Notes under the pieces: model-generated
The model's input: the letters and a program-made list of their open reading frames with translations, nothing else
Database searches by the model: none
What the model was told of the DNA's origin: nothing
From: Thermoplasmata archaeon
Lineage (GTDB): Archaea > Thermoplasmatota > Thermoplasmata > Thermoplasmatales > Thermoplasmataceae
Assembly (NCBI GenBank): GCA_021794355.1
Contig: JAJYRA010000004.1
Coordinates: 1-52,384 of the forward strand
Reading direction: 5' to 3'
DNA length: 52,384 nt
In this document: positions 17,908-26,179 of the stretch, one piece after another
How positions within the stretch are numbered: the first letter of the stretch is position 1
Layout: each line of letters begins with the position of its first letter
Position numbers and translations under genes: made by a program

Positions 17908-18474
17908 ATGGCTCAGGTCAAACTTCGGGGTAACTTGGATTCTTTCTACAAGCTGCGGAATGTGGTTGTACTTTCCTTCATAATTACGTTTTTCCTAACA
18001 ACAGACATTGGTAAGATATACATTCCATCGGATACGCTGATCACCAAGAACATCGTGTCCTTCTACTCCAGTTCGTCCATATTGACATTCTATGGGACCA
18101 TAATGGGTTTAATGATGGCTGCCTATACGGTAATGATATCCATGATCCCCATATTCCACCCAGACAGCCTGAAACAGCCCATATTCGGACAGATCAACAG
18201 GCTGTTTGTGTTCACCATAATGATTGGTCTTTTATCAATGATTATGAACTTTGCAAGTTCAGTTTTTATTTATAAATCATCCTATTTTGTCATATTCTTC
18301 GAGGTGTTTCTATTCATATCTCTTATAACAGGAATTATATTCTCAGTTCTTTCCCTTTCTGACATATTCAACATACTCAGAGGCAAGCGAATCGGGAAGG
18401 ATGCAGAACCTTCAAGGGGAACAAGAGGGAGCAGGACCATCCCAATAAGTGAGATTGATGATAATAAACATTGA
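17908..18474 (+). CDS. membrane protein with about four helices
   Basis: 188-aa integral membrane protein. Hydrophobic segments lie near residues 22-37, 58-80, 98-118 and 125-150, followed by a basic cytoplasmic tail (LRGKRIGKDAEPSRGTRGSR). No family is recognised. The ATG lies about 24 nt after the TATA-like atttatact. Its 3' end overlaps the glycosyltransferase gene start, so the two are probably translated from one mRNA and may act together at the membrane (inference). Confidence 0.65.
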   Translation: MAQVKLRGNLDSFYKLRNVVVLSFIITFFLTTDIGKIYIPSDTLITKNIVSFYSSSSILTFYGTIMGLMMAAYTVMISMIPIFHPDSLKQPIFGQINRLFVFTIMIGLLSMIMNFASSVFIYKSSYFVIFFEVFLFISLITGIIFSVLSLSDIFNILRGKRIGKDAEPSRGTRGSRTIPISEIDDNKH

Positions 18475-19558
18475 GTTATTAAAAATATACTGGTTAGTTA
18501 TTCTTGCAATTCTAATTATATTTACTTTCCTTAGATTTTACCTTGCCATGTGGTGGAAGAAAGAAGGCGCAGTAAAGTATAATTTAGAGAATAAAAAAAT
18601 AACTGTTATAGTCCCCTGTAAGGGGGTGGATCTCGAGTTTGAAAGAAATATAAAGTCACTTATAAATCAGTCTTTTAAAGGATTCCATATTGTTTCAGTG
18701 GTAGATTCAATGGATGATCCTGCTGTGGAAATTCTAAGGAATAATCAATTGGAGGTAATATGCTCTGATAGGAAATTCAAGGGAAGTGGCAAGGTTGCTG
18801 CCATATCTACGGCCATTGAAAAATATTCCCAAAGCGATATTTTCATCCTGCTTGATTCGGATACGTATGTTGATAACACCTGGTTGAAAAATCTAGTTTC
18901 ACCCTTGGGAGACGGAAGTGTTGGTGCAGTAAGTACATATCCCTTTTACGATCCGGTGGGAAAGGGAAATTTGTGGGATTATATAAAGAAAACCTGGGGA
19001 TATCTTGGAATAAACATGATGGAATTCAAACCTACAAGATTTGTATGGGGTGGTTCCGTGGCCTTCAGGAAGGATCTAATATTTCCAGAAAATTTTCAAA
19101 GGTTTTCCCAATCCGTATCGGACGATTCACAGATAACCCTATTCTGCAAAGAAAAGGGATTGGATATTGCATATGCCCATAAAACCAGACCAATCGTCTA
19201 TGTAAACGAGACAAGATCCAGTTTCATGGAATGGTCTAACAGGCAGGTAGCTATCAGTATATCACACTCTAAGAAAGCCCTATATGCGGGAATTACAATT
19301 TATGGGCTTATGATTGCCTATTTAATTGCATTGATCCCACTTTCCATATTTGTGTGGGATATTTTCCTCCTGGGTTATCTTCCATGGCTCCTGAATATAC
19401 TTTTTAACATTTCAAGGGAGAAAAAGGGGATATCTATGATTTTTCTGGCTTCTGTATTATTACCTTTTATATATTTCATTAATATGGTCAAGGGTTCCAG
19501 ATCCAATCACATCATCTGGAGAGGAAAGAAGTATAAATTAAAAAATGATAAAGTTTAA
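18458..19558 (+). CDS. family 2 glycosyltransferase, membrane bound
   Basis: 366-aa enzyme transferring a sugar from an activated donor to a lipid or polymer acceptor on the cytoplasmic face. An N-terminal helix (about 5-25) is followed by the GT-A domain: ITVIVPCKGVD, the DxD metal site in FILLDSDTYVD, GAVSTYPFYDP and WGGSVAFRKDL. SVSDDSQITLFCKEKG and SNRQVAISIS correspond to the D3 and (Q/R)xxRW-like regions of the ceramide-glucosyltransferase (GT21-like) group. Two to three C-terminal helices anchor it. ATG 18458 begins just inside the end of the preceding gene; GTG 18449 is an in-frame alternative. A role in glycolipid or surface glycan synthesis is likely. Confidence 0.85.
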   Translation: MIINIELLKIYWLVILAILIIFTFLRFYLAMWWKKEGAVKYNLENKKITVIVPCKGVDLEFERNIKSLINQSFKGFHIVSVVDSMDDPAVEILRNNQLEVICSDRKFKGSGKVAAISTAIEKYSQSDIFILLDSDTYVDNTWLKNLVSPLGDGSVGAVSTYPFYDPVGKGNLWDYIKKTWGYLGINMMEFKPTRFVWGGSVAFRKDLIFPENFQRFSQSVSDDSQITLFCKEKGLDIAYAHKTRPIVYVNETRSSFMEWSNRQVAISISHSKKALYAGITIYGLMIAYLIALIPLSIFVWDIFLLGYLPWLLNILFNISREKKGISMIFLASVLLPFIYFINMVKGSRSNHIIWRGKKYKLKNDKV

Positions 19559-19582
19559 TACTTCATCCTTATCATTATATAA

Positions 19583-19915
19583 ATGGCGTCATACAAACTT
19601 TATTACAAGATAGGAATAATTGGAGCTTTGATCAATATAGCGTTGGGGCTGATTCTTTTCGTTGCCCATGATATCACAAGTTATATCTCCATTTTTGGGA
19701 AGGTCAACGCAGGAGTCGTAGTAATAGATAACATACTTTTCAGTGTAATTGCTATTTTAGGGGTTGAGCTGAGCAGGAGAAAACGGGATGATGGACTTAC
19801 AACCATGGTTGTAATATCCGTCGCCGGAATAATTGCATATCCAGGCATATTTATTATTGGATATCTCATAGTTTTGGTGGCAGTGGTTATTGCAATAATT
19901 GAGAAGAAAAATTAA
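19583..19915 (+). CDS. small membrane protein, three to four helices
   Basis: 110-aa hydrophobic protein: helices near 8-27, 37-58 and 70-107, the last long enough to be two spans, with a basic loop SRRKRDDG between. It is not a recognised transporter. A TATA-like tttaatac near 19553-19560 gives a leaderless ATG at 19583. It lies 24 nt after the glycosyltransferase gene on the same strand. Confidence 0.6.
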   Translation: MASYKLYYKIGIIGALINIALGLILFVAHDITSYISIFGKVNAGVVVIDNILFSVIAILGVELSRRKRDDGLTTMVVISVAGIIAYPGIFIIGYLIVLVAVVIAIIEKKN

Positions 19916-19956
19916 CCAACACAAAACTTTTATTAGGATTAAGGGATTAAAGAAGC

Positions 19957-20778
19957 ATGGTATACGAATCTGAAATAAGTCGAAGAAACCCGGGGTTGTT
20001 TATTTTCCTTTTGGACCAATCAAGGTCCATGAGCAGGAAGATTGCAGGTGGTCAGAGATCAAAGGCTCAGGAAGCCAGTGATGCAATTAATAGACAAATG
20101 AATGAGGTAATTAGCCGATGCACAAAATCTGATGGTATAAGACCGTACTTTGATGTTGGGGTTATAGGATATGGATTCAAGAGTGGGGAGGCCCGCGGAT
20201 TAATTTCAAACAATCCCATTTCCATAGCAGAACTTGAGAATCACATCCTGAAGATGGAGAAAAGGACTGAAGAGATAGACGGAGAAACCATTGAGACGGA
20301 ATTCCCAATCTGGTTTGAGCCCGTTGCATCATATGATACCCCGATGGTAAAGGCACTGACCCTTGCCAAGGAATGGGTGGAAAAATGGGTAGACGAGCAT
20401 AAAAGTTCATTCCCACCAGTAGTGATCAACATAAGCGATGGTGGAGCGACAGATGGTGTTCCGGTTGATATCGCCAAAGAGATCATGAAACTGCAAACTG
20501 ATGATGGAAATGTTCTTTTATGGAACTGCCATCTTTCAGAAAAGACCGAGACTCCCATAAGCTTTCCAATGGATGAAACACAGATTCCTGAAGACAAGAA
20601 CGCGAGAACAATGTTTGCAATGACAAGTGTTGTACCAGAGCCAATGGTTGCCATTGCTAAGGAAGAATTTTCCAATGTGGAAAGCGGATCAAAGGCCTAT
20701 GTATTTAACGCAAACCTGGAAGAATTGATCAAACTTCTTGACATTGGAACGAGGGTAGTGTACGATAGGGTTGAATAA
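19957..20778 (+). CDS. von Willebrand A-domain protein, TerY-like
   Basis: 273-aa protein with a single vWA domain. The MIDAS metal site begins with LLDQSRSM (D-x-S-x-S); later metal ligands fit the Thr in SYDTPMVKAL and the Asp in VINISDGGATDG. The overall pattern follows the TerY branch of bacterial vWA proteins. It overlaps the PP2C gene by one base (TAATG), and a protein-kinase gene lies next, so the vWA-PP2C-kinase set of the TerY-P triad described by Anantharaman, Iyer and Aravind is present. The vWA protein probably scaffolds or is phosphorylated by the kinase (inference). It has its own TATA-like cttttatt near 19927. Confidence 0.85.
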   Translation: MVYESEISRRNPGLFIFLLDQSRSMSRKIAGGQRSKAQEASDAINRQMNEVISRCTKSDGIRPYFDVGVIGYGFKSGEARGLISNNPISIAELENHILKMEKRTEEIDGETIETEFPIWFEPVASYDTPMVKALTLAKEWVEKWVDEHKSSFPPVVINISDGGATDGVPVDIAKEIMKLQTDDGNVLLWNCHLSEKTETPISFPMDETQIPEDKNARTMFAMTSVVPEPMVAIAKEEFSNVESGSKAYVFNANLEELIKLLDIGTRVVYDRVE

Positions 20779-21488
20779 TGCAGGTTCGTTCCCTGAATTT
20801 TTCAAAGGTTGGAAATGAACCTCTGGAAACAGAGGATTCCCTCAGCATTGAAATTCCACATTCGAGATTTGCCATAGCCGATGGTGCCAGTGATTCCATA
20901 TTTTCGGGGCAGTGGGCTTCATCCCTCTCCTCCGTTTTTACGGGCAATTCATATGATTTAAATTCCAATAAAGATCTGGACAACTTTCTTGAGAGATCCA
21001 GAGACATATGGATAAACAGTATTGAATGGAACAATTTGAAATGGAATGTTAAGAACAAGGCCGTAAAAGGGGCCTTTTCCACATTCCTCGGATTCACCTG
21101 CTTTCCCGAGGAGAATGTGGGGCATATATATGCCGTAGGAGATTCATGCTTTTTTATTTTCCAGGATAACGGGATGATGAGTTTTCCCCTTACGAAACCC
21201 AGTGAATTTGGTATACATCCCAGTCTTGTATGGTCAGGTTACGGATATCCACTGGAAAAAAAACCATACGGAAAGAATGTAAAAATCAAGCTTCTGGATG
21301 TTGAAATCAAGGAGGGAACAAGGGTAATAATGGCAACAGATGCTCTATCCAAGTTTATAATGGAGAGCGAAGAACCGATCTTTGAATTACTGTGGAACCA
21401 TTACCAGAATAGGGAATTCTTTGATGAAAAAAGATCGGATAAGAGTATCAAGAACGATGATTTAGCTGCAATCCTTATTTCATTTTGA
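20778..21488 (+). CDS. PP2C-family protein phosphatase of a TerY-P-like triad
   Basis: 236-aa Ser/Thr phosphatase with PP2C metal-binding motifs: FAIADGASDSIFSGQWA (DGAS), IYAVGDSCFFIF (GDS) and RVIMATDALSKFI (metal Asp), with a final DDLAAILI. The GDS-C and DAL-SK variants are those of the TerY-P PP2C group rather than the bacterial Stp group. It should reverse the action of the neighbouring kinase. Its ATG overlaps the vWA stop by one base. Its 3' end overlaps the convergent kinase gene by 14 nt, so transcripts of the two enzymes can pair at their ends. Confidence 0.85.
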   Translation: MQVRSLNFSKVGNEPLETEDSLSIEIPHSRFAIADGASDSIFSGQWASSLSSVFTGNSYDLNSNKDLDNFLERSRDIWINSIEWNNLKWNVKNKAVKGAFSTFLGFTCFPEENVGHIYAVGDSCFFIFQDNGMMSFPLTKPSEFGIHPSLVWSGYGYPLEKKPYGKNVKIKLLDVEIKEGTRVIMATDALSKFIMESEEPIFELLWNHYQNREFFDEKRSDKSIKNDDLAAILISF

Positions 21489-22854
21489 TCAACTGATCTG
21501 GATCAAACCGACTCCAATCCGGAGATTCATGGAGAAATTCCATTATTAAATTTGCCAGTCTTTTCACTTTTCCCCCTTCTGAAATAAGAGATTTGAAAAC
21601 TGCTGACTTCTGCGGTGCCTGGAAATCAGAAATTTCAAAGAGTAACTTGTCCGGATCATTTCCGTTGAATTTCCATAATTTTGGATTCTTGGCCAGTGCC
21701 ATGAGGGATGTGTAGATAATAAGAATAGAGAAATTGTCCAGTTTCTCGCCGTAATACCTTCCCCTCCTAGGATGCTGGAAAGATTCATGGCCCAATTCTT
21801 CAGATCCGAGGAACCTTAGGGATGGGACATACATTCCATCGTAATCAATTAGCCATGCCTTTCTACTGGAGTCTATTAGTATATTATCACAGGACAGATC
21901 GCCATGGGCTATGCTATTCTGTTGAAGTTCCTTTATCTGACTGACCAGGTTCTTGCCAACTATTTTAAAAGACTCAGGATTTTTCAAGTTATCTATGATA
22001 TATGAATGAAGGGTCTTACCATCCAGCCATTCCATTGAGATAGCCGGAAAAAATTCCTTTGGTTTTTGCATAACCCTCAGAGCGCTTTCATAATACTTGA
22101 AATCCACCAGAAATGGGACCTTTGCTAAAGAGATTTTCTTGCTGATTTCATAGTATCTCAGTTGAATGTTTGGGCTTCCCCTTGTGAAACATTTCAGGGC
22201 ATAGAACTTATCACTTTTATTGAATTTAAAAACCACACCGAAGTTTCCAGCACCCTGAATTATGCTTCCATATTTCACGTTCTCATTTTTTACAAATGAA
22301 ATGCCATTTAACTGTTCGTTTTGCTTTGACAGGCTGAATGTCGGGTTTTGAAGTGCCTGAGCATATTGCGAGGAGGATGGCCATGATCGTCTTACAGGTA
22401 TAAATTGGCTGGAAATAGTGGCTGTGGATGGACTATTCCCTTTTTCAGCTTGAGATACTTCTGGTCCTGAACTTTTCATGATCTGTTCATCCTCGTTGAT
22501 CACCTTGGGATTCAGCTGATCCAGTGTATAGTCAACACGATCAAATTTACCATCCTTTCCAATGGAATAAATAGAAAAAATATACTTCTTTCCTAAATCC
22601 AGTGGAATTGATAGATAAAAGTCTCCTCCGTTCTTTTTAAACTTATAAATCCTATCCCGGAGTTTGTAATCCCTCAATGTAACCTCTATCTGTTTTATAT
22701 AGTTAGGGAATTTAGGCTTTATCCACACTTTAATCTGTTTTTCCTCGGTATAATAATTGGCATTGATGTCACCAAAAGTGGGTTCAAAATTCACGTATTT
22801 TTTGTTGAAATAACTTCGAATTCGTTCCATAAATCCATTCTTTTCAACACTCAT
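21475..22854 (-). CDS. TerY-P-like protein kinase with N-terminal beta domain
   Basis: 459-aa kinase. Residues 1-118 are beta-rich (IKVWIKPKF, KQIEVTLRDYKLRDRIYKFK, KYIFSIYSIGKDGKFDRV) and look like a small beta-sandwich. A low-complexity linker (about 120-180) leads to the kinase domain: glycine loop GAGNFG (201-206), ATP lysine K221 in ALKCF, catalytic HGDLSCDN (317-324) and metal-binding DYD (337-339) in place of DFG. HGD instead of HRD, with the LSCDN block, is usual in TerY-P kinases. Key residues are present, so it should be active. It is the third member of the triad, convergent with the PP2C gene. Confidence 0.87.
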   Translation of the reverse strand: MSVEKNGFMERIRSYFNKKYVNFEPTFGDINANYYTEEKQIKVWIKPKFPNYIKQIEVTLRDYKLRDRIYKFKKNGGDFYLSIPLDLGKKYIFSIYSIGKDGKFDRVDYTLDQLNPKVINEDEQIMKSSGPEVSQAEKGNSPSTATISSQFIPVRRSWPSSSQYAQALQNPTFSLSKQNEQLNGISFVKNENVKYGSIIQGAGNFGVVFKFNKSDKFYALKCFTRGSPNIQLRYYEISKKISLAKVPFLVDFKYYESALRVMQKPKEFFPAISMEWLDGKTLHSYIIDNLKNPESFKIVGKNLVSQIKELQQNSIAHGDLSCDNILIDSSRKAWLIDYDGMYVPSLRFLGSEELGHESFQHPRRGRYYGEKLDNFSILIIYTSLMALAKNPKLWKFNGNDPDKLLFEISDFQAPQKSAVFKSLISEGGKVKRLANLIMEFLHESPDWSRFDPDQLIKMK

Positions 22855-23175
22855 TTTCCAATACCTTTAATGTTTGTTCGTATATATTAAATCCCTGAAC
22901 TCATAAACCTTTGCTAATAAATCACGCATTTAAATTTCCCCCCTGAACGATTCGTTGACACATATGACTAATTGCCATAACATTTATCTTAATTAAGATT
23001 TACTGATCTGCATATTATTTTAAAACATTTTACCTGTAGGTCCAAAACAACAATCTTGATCGCAACGGATATTAGAAGCATAGAAAAAAATTCTTTGATA
23101 AATTATCCGGAATGCGCCTTTAAAAACCATAGATGAAATGCAAAATATTTAATGGAAATATAGACATTTACTTAA
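22855..23175. other. divergent promoter region between kinase and helicase genes
   Basis: About 320 bases with no gene. It holds a TATA-like tttaatatata (minus strand, near 22882-22892) for the kinase and the helicase promoter at the right end. The middle contains cttaattaag (near 22989), a perfect palindrome that could be a regulator site. Confidence 0.5.
23144..23153 (+). promoter_or_regulatory. TATA box of the helicase-nuclease gene
   Basis: aatatttaat is centred 27 nt before the ATG at 23176. No SD is present, so the mRNA is probably leaderless. Confidence 0.6.
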
Positions 23176-25884
23176 ATGGAAAAAATATCAAAAACATTGG
23201 TGTCTGCAAACCCCGGTTCCGGAAAAACGGAAGATCTCTCAACCAGAGTGGCGGAATTAATTAAATCAGGAACACGGGCTGATGATATCCTGTGTATTAC
23301 TTTTACAAATAAGGCCAGGGATCAGATGGAAGATAGGATAATATCCAAGCTAAGGGATATCACCTCGAAAATCCCTGATATTCATACCTTTCACAGTCTT
23401 GCAATGAACGTTATTTCACAGAGAGAACCCATTGCAGAAACCATCCCGGAGAGATACATGAGATATGAAATCTTGAAATCCATGGACGACCGGAAAATTA
23501 TGAATTATGAGTCAAATGTTTTGATGGAAAATTATCCCACAATCGTTAATGTTGGGCAGATTGTAAATGCCATAAAATTCCTGAAGAGCTTTGGTATTTT
23601 ACCTCATCATATAGAGGTACAGAAGATAAATTCAGAAATAGAATCTGAATATTCTGGTGGCAGAGGTATAAATGGTTATTCAAAGGAAGAGATGCTTAAA
23701 CTGGCCACTGGTTTCAAAGATATATTTCAGGACTACGAGAATTCCAAACTTTCCGGGGAACTTGATTACAACGATCTCCTGATTAAGGCCGTTGAGTATG
23801 CAAAACTGAACTTCAAACCCTACAATTATGTTTTTATTGATGAAGTTCAGGACATGAGCGAAACAGAGCATGAACTTGTAAAACTCGTTGGTTCCAATAT
23901 CTATGCTGTAGGAGACGTAAAGCAAGCTATCTTTGGGTTTCAGGGTGGAAATGTCAGGGCATACAGAGAAATGCAAAATAGTGAAGAGTACGAAAAGAGA
24001 TTCATGGAAGGAACCAGAAGACTCCCTGAGGAAGTGAAGGAATACTGCAAAAATTTTTATCGAAATCTTGAACCCGACTTCCTATCCCAGGAGTTGGACA
24101 GATTCACCAGTTTTTCAAAGGAAAAGGGAAAGGTAGACCTCCTGATTTTAAGTGATATGAAGGATGTGGAAGATGCCATTCCATCCATTTTGAAAGGCAT
24201 AGACGAAAAGGAAAGTGTTGGTATAATTGTAAGAACCAACGAACAGGCTAATTCAGTCTCAGATTACTTGAATATCCAGAACATAGATCATCAAAAGGTT
24301 TCCGGCACCAAGGGAGATATGGAACTAAGGAAAGAAATATGCTCATTCCTTGGTGGTATATACGGTAATTCCGACGATATAGTACCCATGATCTATTCCT
24401 CATTTTCACAGGTTCCACTGGCAGATGCAATGCAGATGGCCGAGAAATTGAGATTTAACAGTAATTTCAGCACCATAATACCAGAATATTTATTGAAGAC
24501 CCGGGAACTTTATGGTTCCTCCAAAAGAGATATTTTGAAGCTCTTTAAGGATTATCTCATTCCCTATTCCATAAAATTGGGAGAAAATGCCTTTGAAACC
24601 ACAAAGGATATTTATCTATCCCTACCCATTTTCCTTGGAAGGCTGGGAAGTAGTGGCGAATACAGCCTGTCCGCCCTTCAGAGATACATTTTACAGGAAA
24701 ATAATAGGGAGAGCGTTGAGGAGATAGCTAAAAGGATTTGCGTTATTACAGTGCATAAGGCCAAGGGACTGGAATTTAAGCATGTAATATATATACCAAA
24801 GTTTACGGAGAAGAAAAATCTAAGTGCCATAGATATGGTTGTTGATTCAATCCTAAACCAGAACCATATAGATTATGATCGGGAAGATAGGAGGAAGGAA
24901 GAAAACAGGATAGACTTTGTAGCCCTGAGCAGAACAGAGAAAACTCTTACCATAATGGTGACCAAGAAAGATGCGGAAAGATACAACGTTCAACCGGCGA
25001 AGAAAGTGGAATTCCTTAATAGAAGCATTGCAAACGAATTCATAAGCCTGACAGATATTATAAAAAGGGAACAGGAAAAGGTTGTAAATAATCCATGGAT
25101 GGTAGATTACCTAAAGAGAAGAATGAATAAATTCAACAACCTGAGTTTTACCATGCTGGGGCAAGTGAAGGACCTTGAGAAATTTGTAGAAAGTTACATA
25201 CTTGGAATACGAACAAGTTCCGGCGCAATGACGTTTGGCAGTGATATTCACGCCTATATCGAGAATTATATAAAGGAACATAAAAACCCCCCAATTCTTG
25301 AGGATGAGAAAATGCAGAAAACATGGAGTAATTTCATAGCCTATGACAAATTTGTGAGGGACGTCCAAAAGGGGGAGTGGATTGGATCCGAGATGAAGTT
25401 CAAGCAGAAGGTGAGTGATGTTTTTCCTCAGATTAATACGCCTCTGACAATTGACGGCAGGATAGACGGCCTCTATAAGTATATGAATGGGAATGTTGAA
25501 AAAATTGTAATAGTGGATTTTAAAACCTCGAAGAAGGAGAGTAGGGATCATGTCAACCAGCTTTCATTGTATGCAAAACTTTATTCCCTCGAGAACGGTG
25601 TTGACATGGAAAATATTGAATCGGAGATCTCCTATCTCAGCCTGAGAAATACAAAGGTGAATATTGGAGAGATAGATAAAAAATGGGACAGGGTTGAACA
25701 TACCATAGAAATGAGGGCACTGGAAAATGTAAGGGATATGGTTGAAAAATTTGTAAACTACAGAAATTCAGTTGATTCGCTTGTGAGGGATATCATTGCT
25801 GTAAAGGGACCGCAATCAAGAGTATTTCTGGAATTCCAAAGGATGCTTAAACTTGAAAGTGAAAGCACAAAAAGAAAATACTGA
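23176..25884 (+). CDS. UvrD/Rep-like superfamily 1 helicase fused to a RecB-type nuclease
   Basis: 902-aa DNA repair or defence enzyme. Helicase motifs in order: Walker A SANPGSGKTE (9-18), motif Ia ITFTNKARDQMEDR, Walker B VFIDEVQDMSE (near 218), motif III VGDVKQAIFGFQG, motif V VHKAKGLEFKHVIY and motif VI FVALSRTEKTL. The C-terminal 200 residues carry a RecB/Cas4-like PD-(D/E)xK nuclease: GSDIHAYIENYI, IDGRIDGL, VIVDFKTSKK and the QLSLYAKLY motif. The architecture resembles AddA-type enzymes, but no AddB partner lies nearby. It should unwind and cut DNA ends. It is divergent from the kinase gene of the triad. Confidence 0.9.
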   Translation: MEKISKTLVSANPGSGKTEDLSTRVAELIKSGTRADDILCITFTNKARDQMEDRIISKLRDITSKIPDIHTFHSLAMNVISQREPIAETIPERYMRYEILKSMDDRKIMNYESNVLMENYPTIVNVGQIVNAIKFLKSFGILPHHIEVQKINSEIESEYSGGRGINGYSKEEMLKLATGFKDIFQDYENSKLSGELDYNDLLIKAVEYAKLNFKPYNYVFIDEVQDMSETEHELVKLVGSNIYAVGDVKQAIFGFQGGNVRAYREMQNSEEYEKRFMEGTRRLPEEVKEYCKNFYRNLEPDFLSQELDRFTSFSKEKGKVDLLILSDMKDVEDAIPSILKGIDEKESVGIIVRTNEQANSVSDYLNIQNIDHQKVSGTKGDMELRKEICSFLGGIYGNSDDIVPMIYSSFSQVPLADAMQMAEKLRFNSNFSTIIPEYLLKTRELYGSSKRDILKLFKDYLIPYSIKLGENAFETTKDIYLSLPIFLGRLGSSGEYSLSALQRYILQENNRESVEEIAKRICVITVHKAKGLEFKHVIYIPKFTEKKNLSAIDMVVDSILNQNHIDYDREDRRKEENRIDFVALSRTEKTLTIMVTKKDAERYNVQPAKKVEFLNRSIANEFISLTDIIKREQEKVVNNPWMVDYLKRRMNKFNNLSFTMLGQVKDLEKFVESYILGIRTSSGAMTFGSDIHAYIENYIKEHKNPPILEDEKMQKTWSNFIAYDKFVRDVQKGEWIGSEMKFKQKVSDVFPQINTPLTIDGRIDGLYKYMNGNVEKIVIVDFKTSKKESRDHVNQLSLYAKLYSLENGVDMENIESEISYLSLRNTKVNIGEIDKKWDRVEHTIEMRALENVRDMVEKFVNYRNSVDSLVRDIIAVKGPQSRVFLEFQRMLKLESESTKRKY

Positions 25885-25923
25885 TTTTAACACTTAAAAA
25901 ATATCTTGAATCGCCTTCAAGTT

Positions 25924-26088
25924 TCAATTCTTCTTCCTATCACCTGTTCTTTCGTATTGATCAGAACCCGTCTCCATCACGTTACTGGGAGACCATTCAA
26001 CAGTGTTCTTCCAGCTTTCACTGCTGTTTCTGTTTCCTTTCCGAAAAGTATATATCATTTTTTTCAATGCAATTAATTGATCCTGCAC
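25924..26088 (-). CDS. 54-residue protein with a strong SD, hairpin-covered start
   Basis: GTG at 26088 opens a 54-codon frame reading LIALKKMIYTFRKGNRNSSE and then WKNTVEWSPSNVMETGSD, ending in a basic tail DRKKN. The near-perfect SD ggaggtga sits 5-6 nt before the GTG; this is unusual here, where many first genes look leaderless. The protein is small, basic and polar, and unrecognised. It is convergent with the helicase gene, 39 nt away. The SD and start lie inside a possible RNA hairpin (26078-26124). Confidence 0.5.
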   Translation of the reverse strand: MQDQLIALKKMIYTFRKGNRNSSESWKNTVEWSPSNVMETGSDQYERTGDRKKN

Positions 26089-26124
26089 ATTTTCACCTCC
26101 GAAAAGTCGAAGTTTGCAGGATCA
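26078..26124 (-). promoter_or_regulatory. possible RNA hairpin hiding SD and start codon
   Basis: A perfect 10-bp inverted repeat, tgatcctgca (26078-26087) and tgcaggatca (26115-26124), encloses 27 nt that contain the SD ggaggtga. The last two bases of the GTG start lie in the stem. In the minus-strand mRNA this could block ribosome entry. Confidence 0.45.
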
Positions 26125-26179
26125 TTTTGATCTTACGGCAGTTTCAATACAGAACTTAAGTAATCCGATTTGAGATTAT

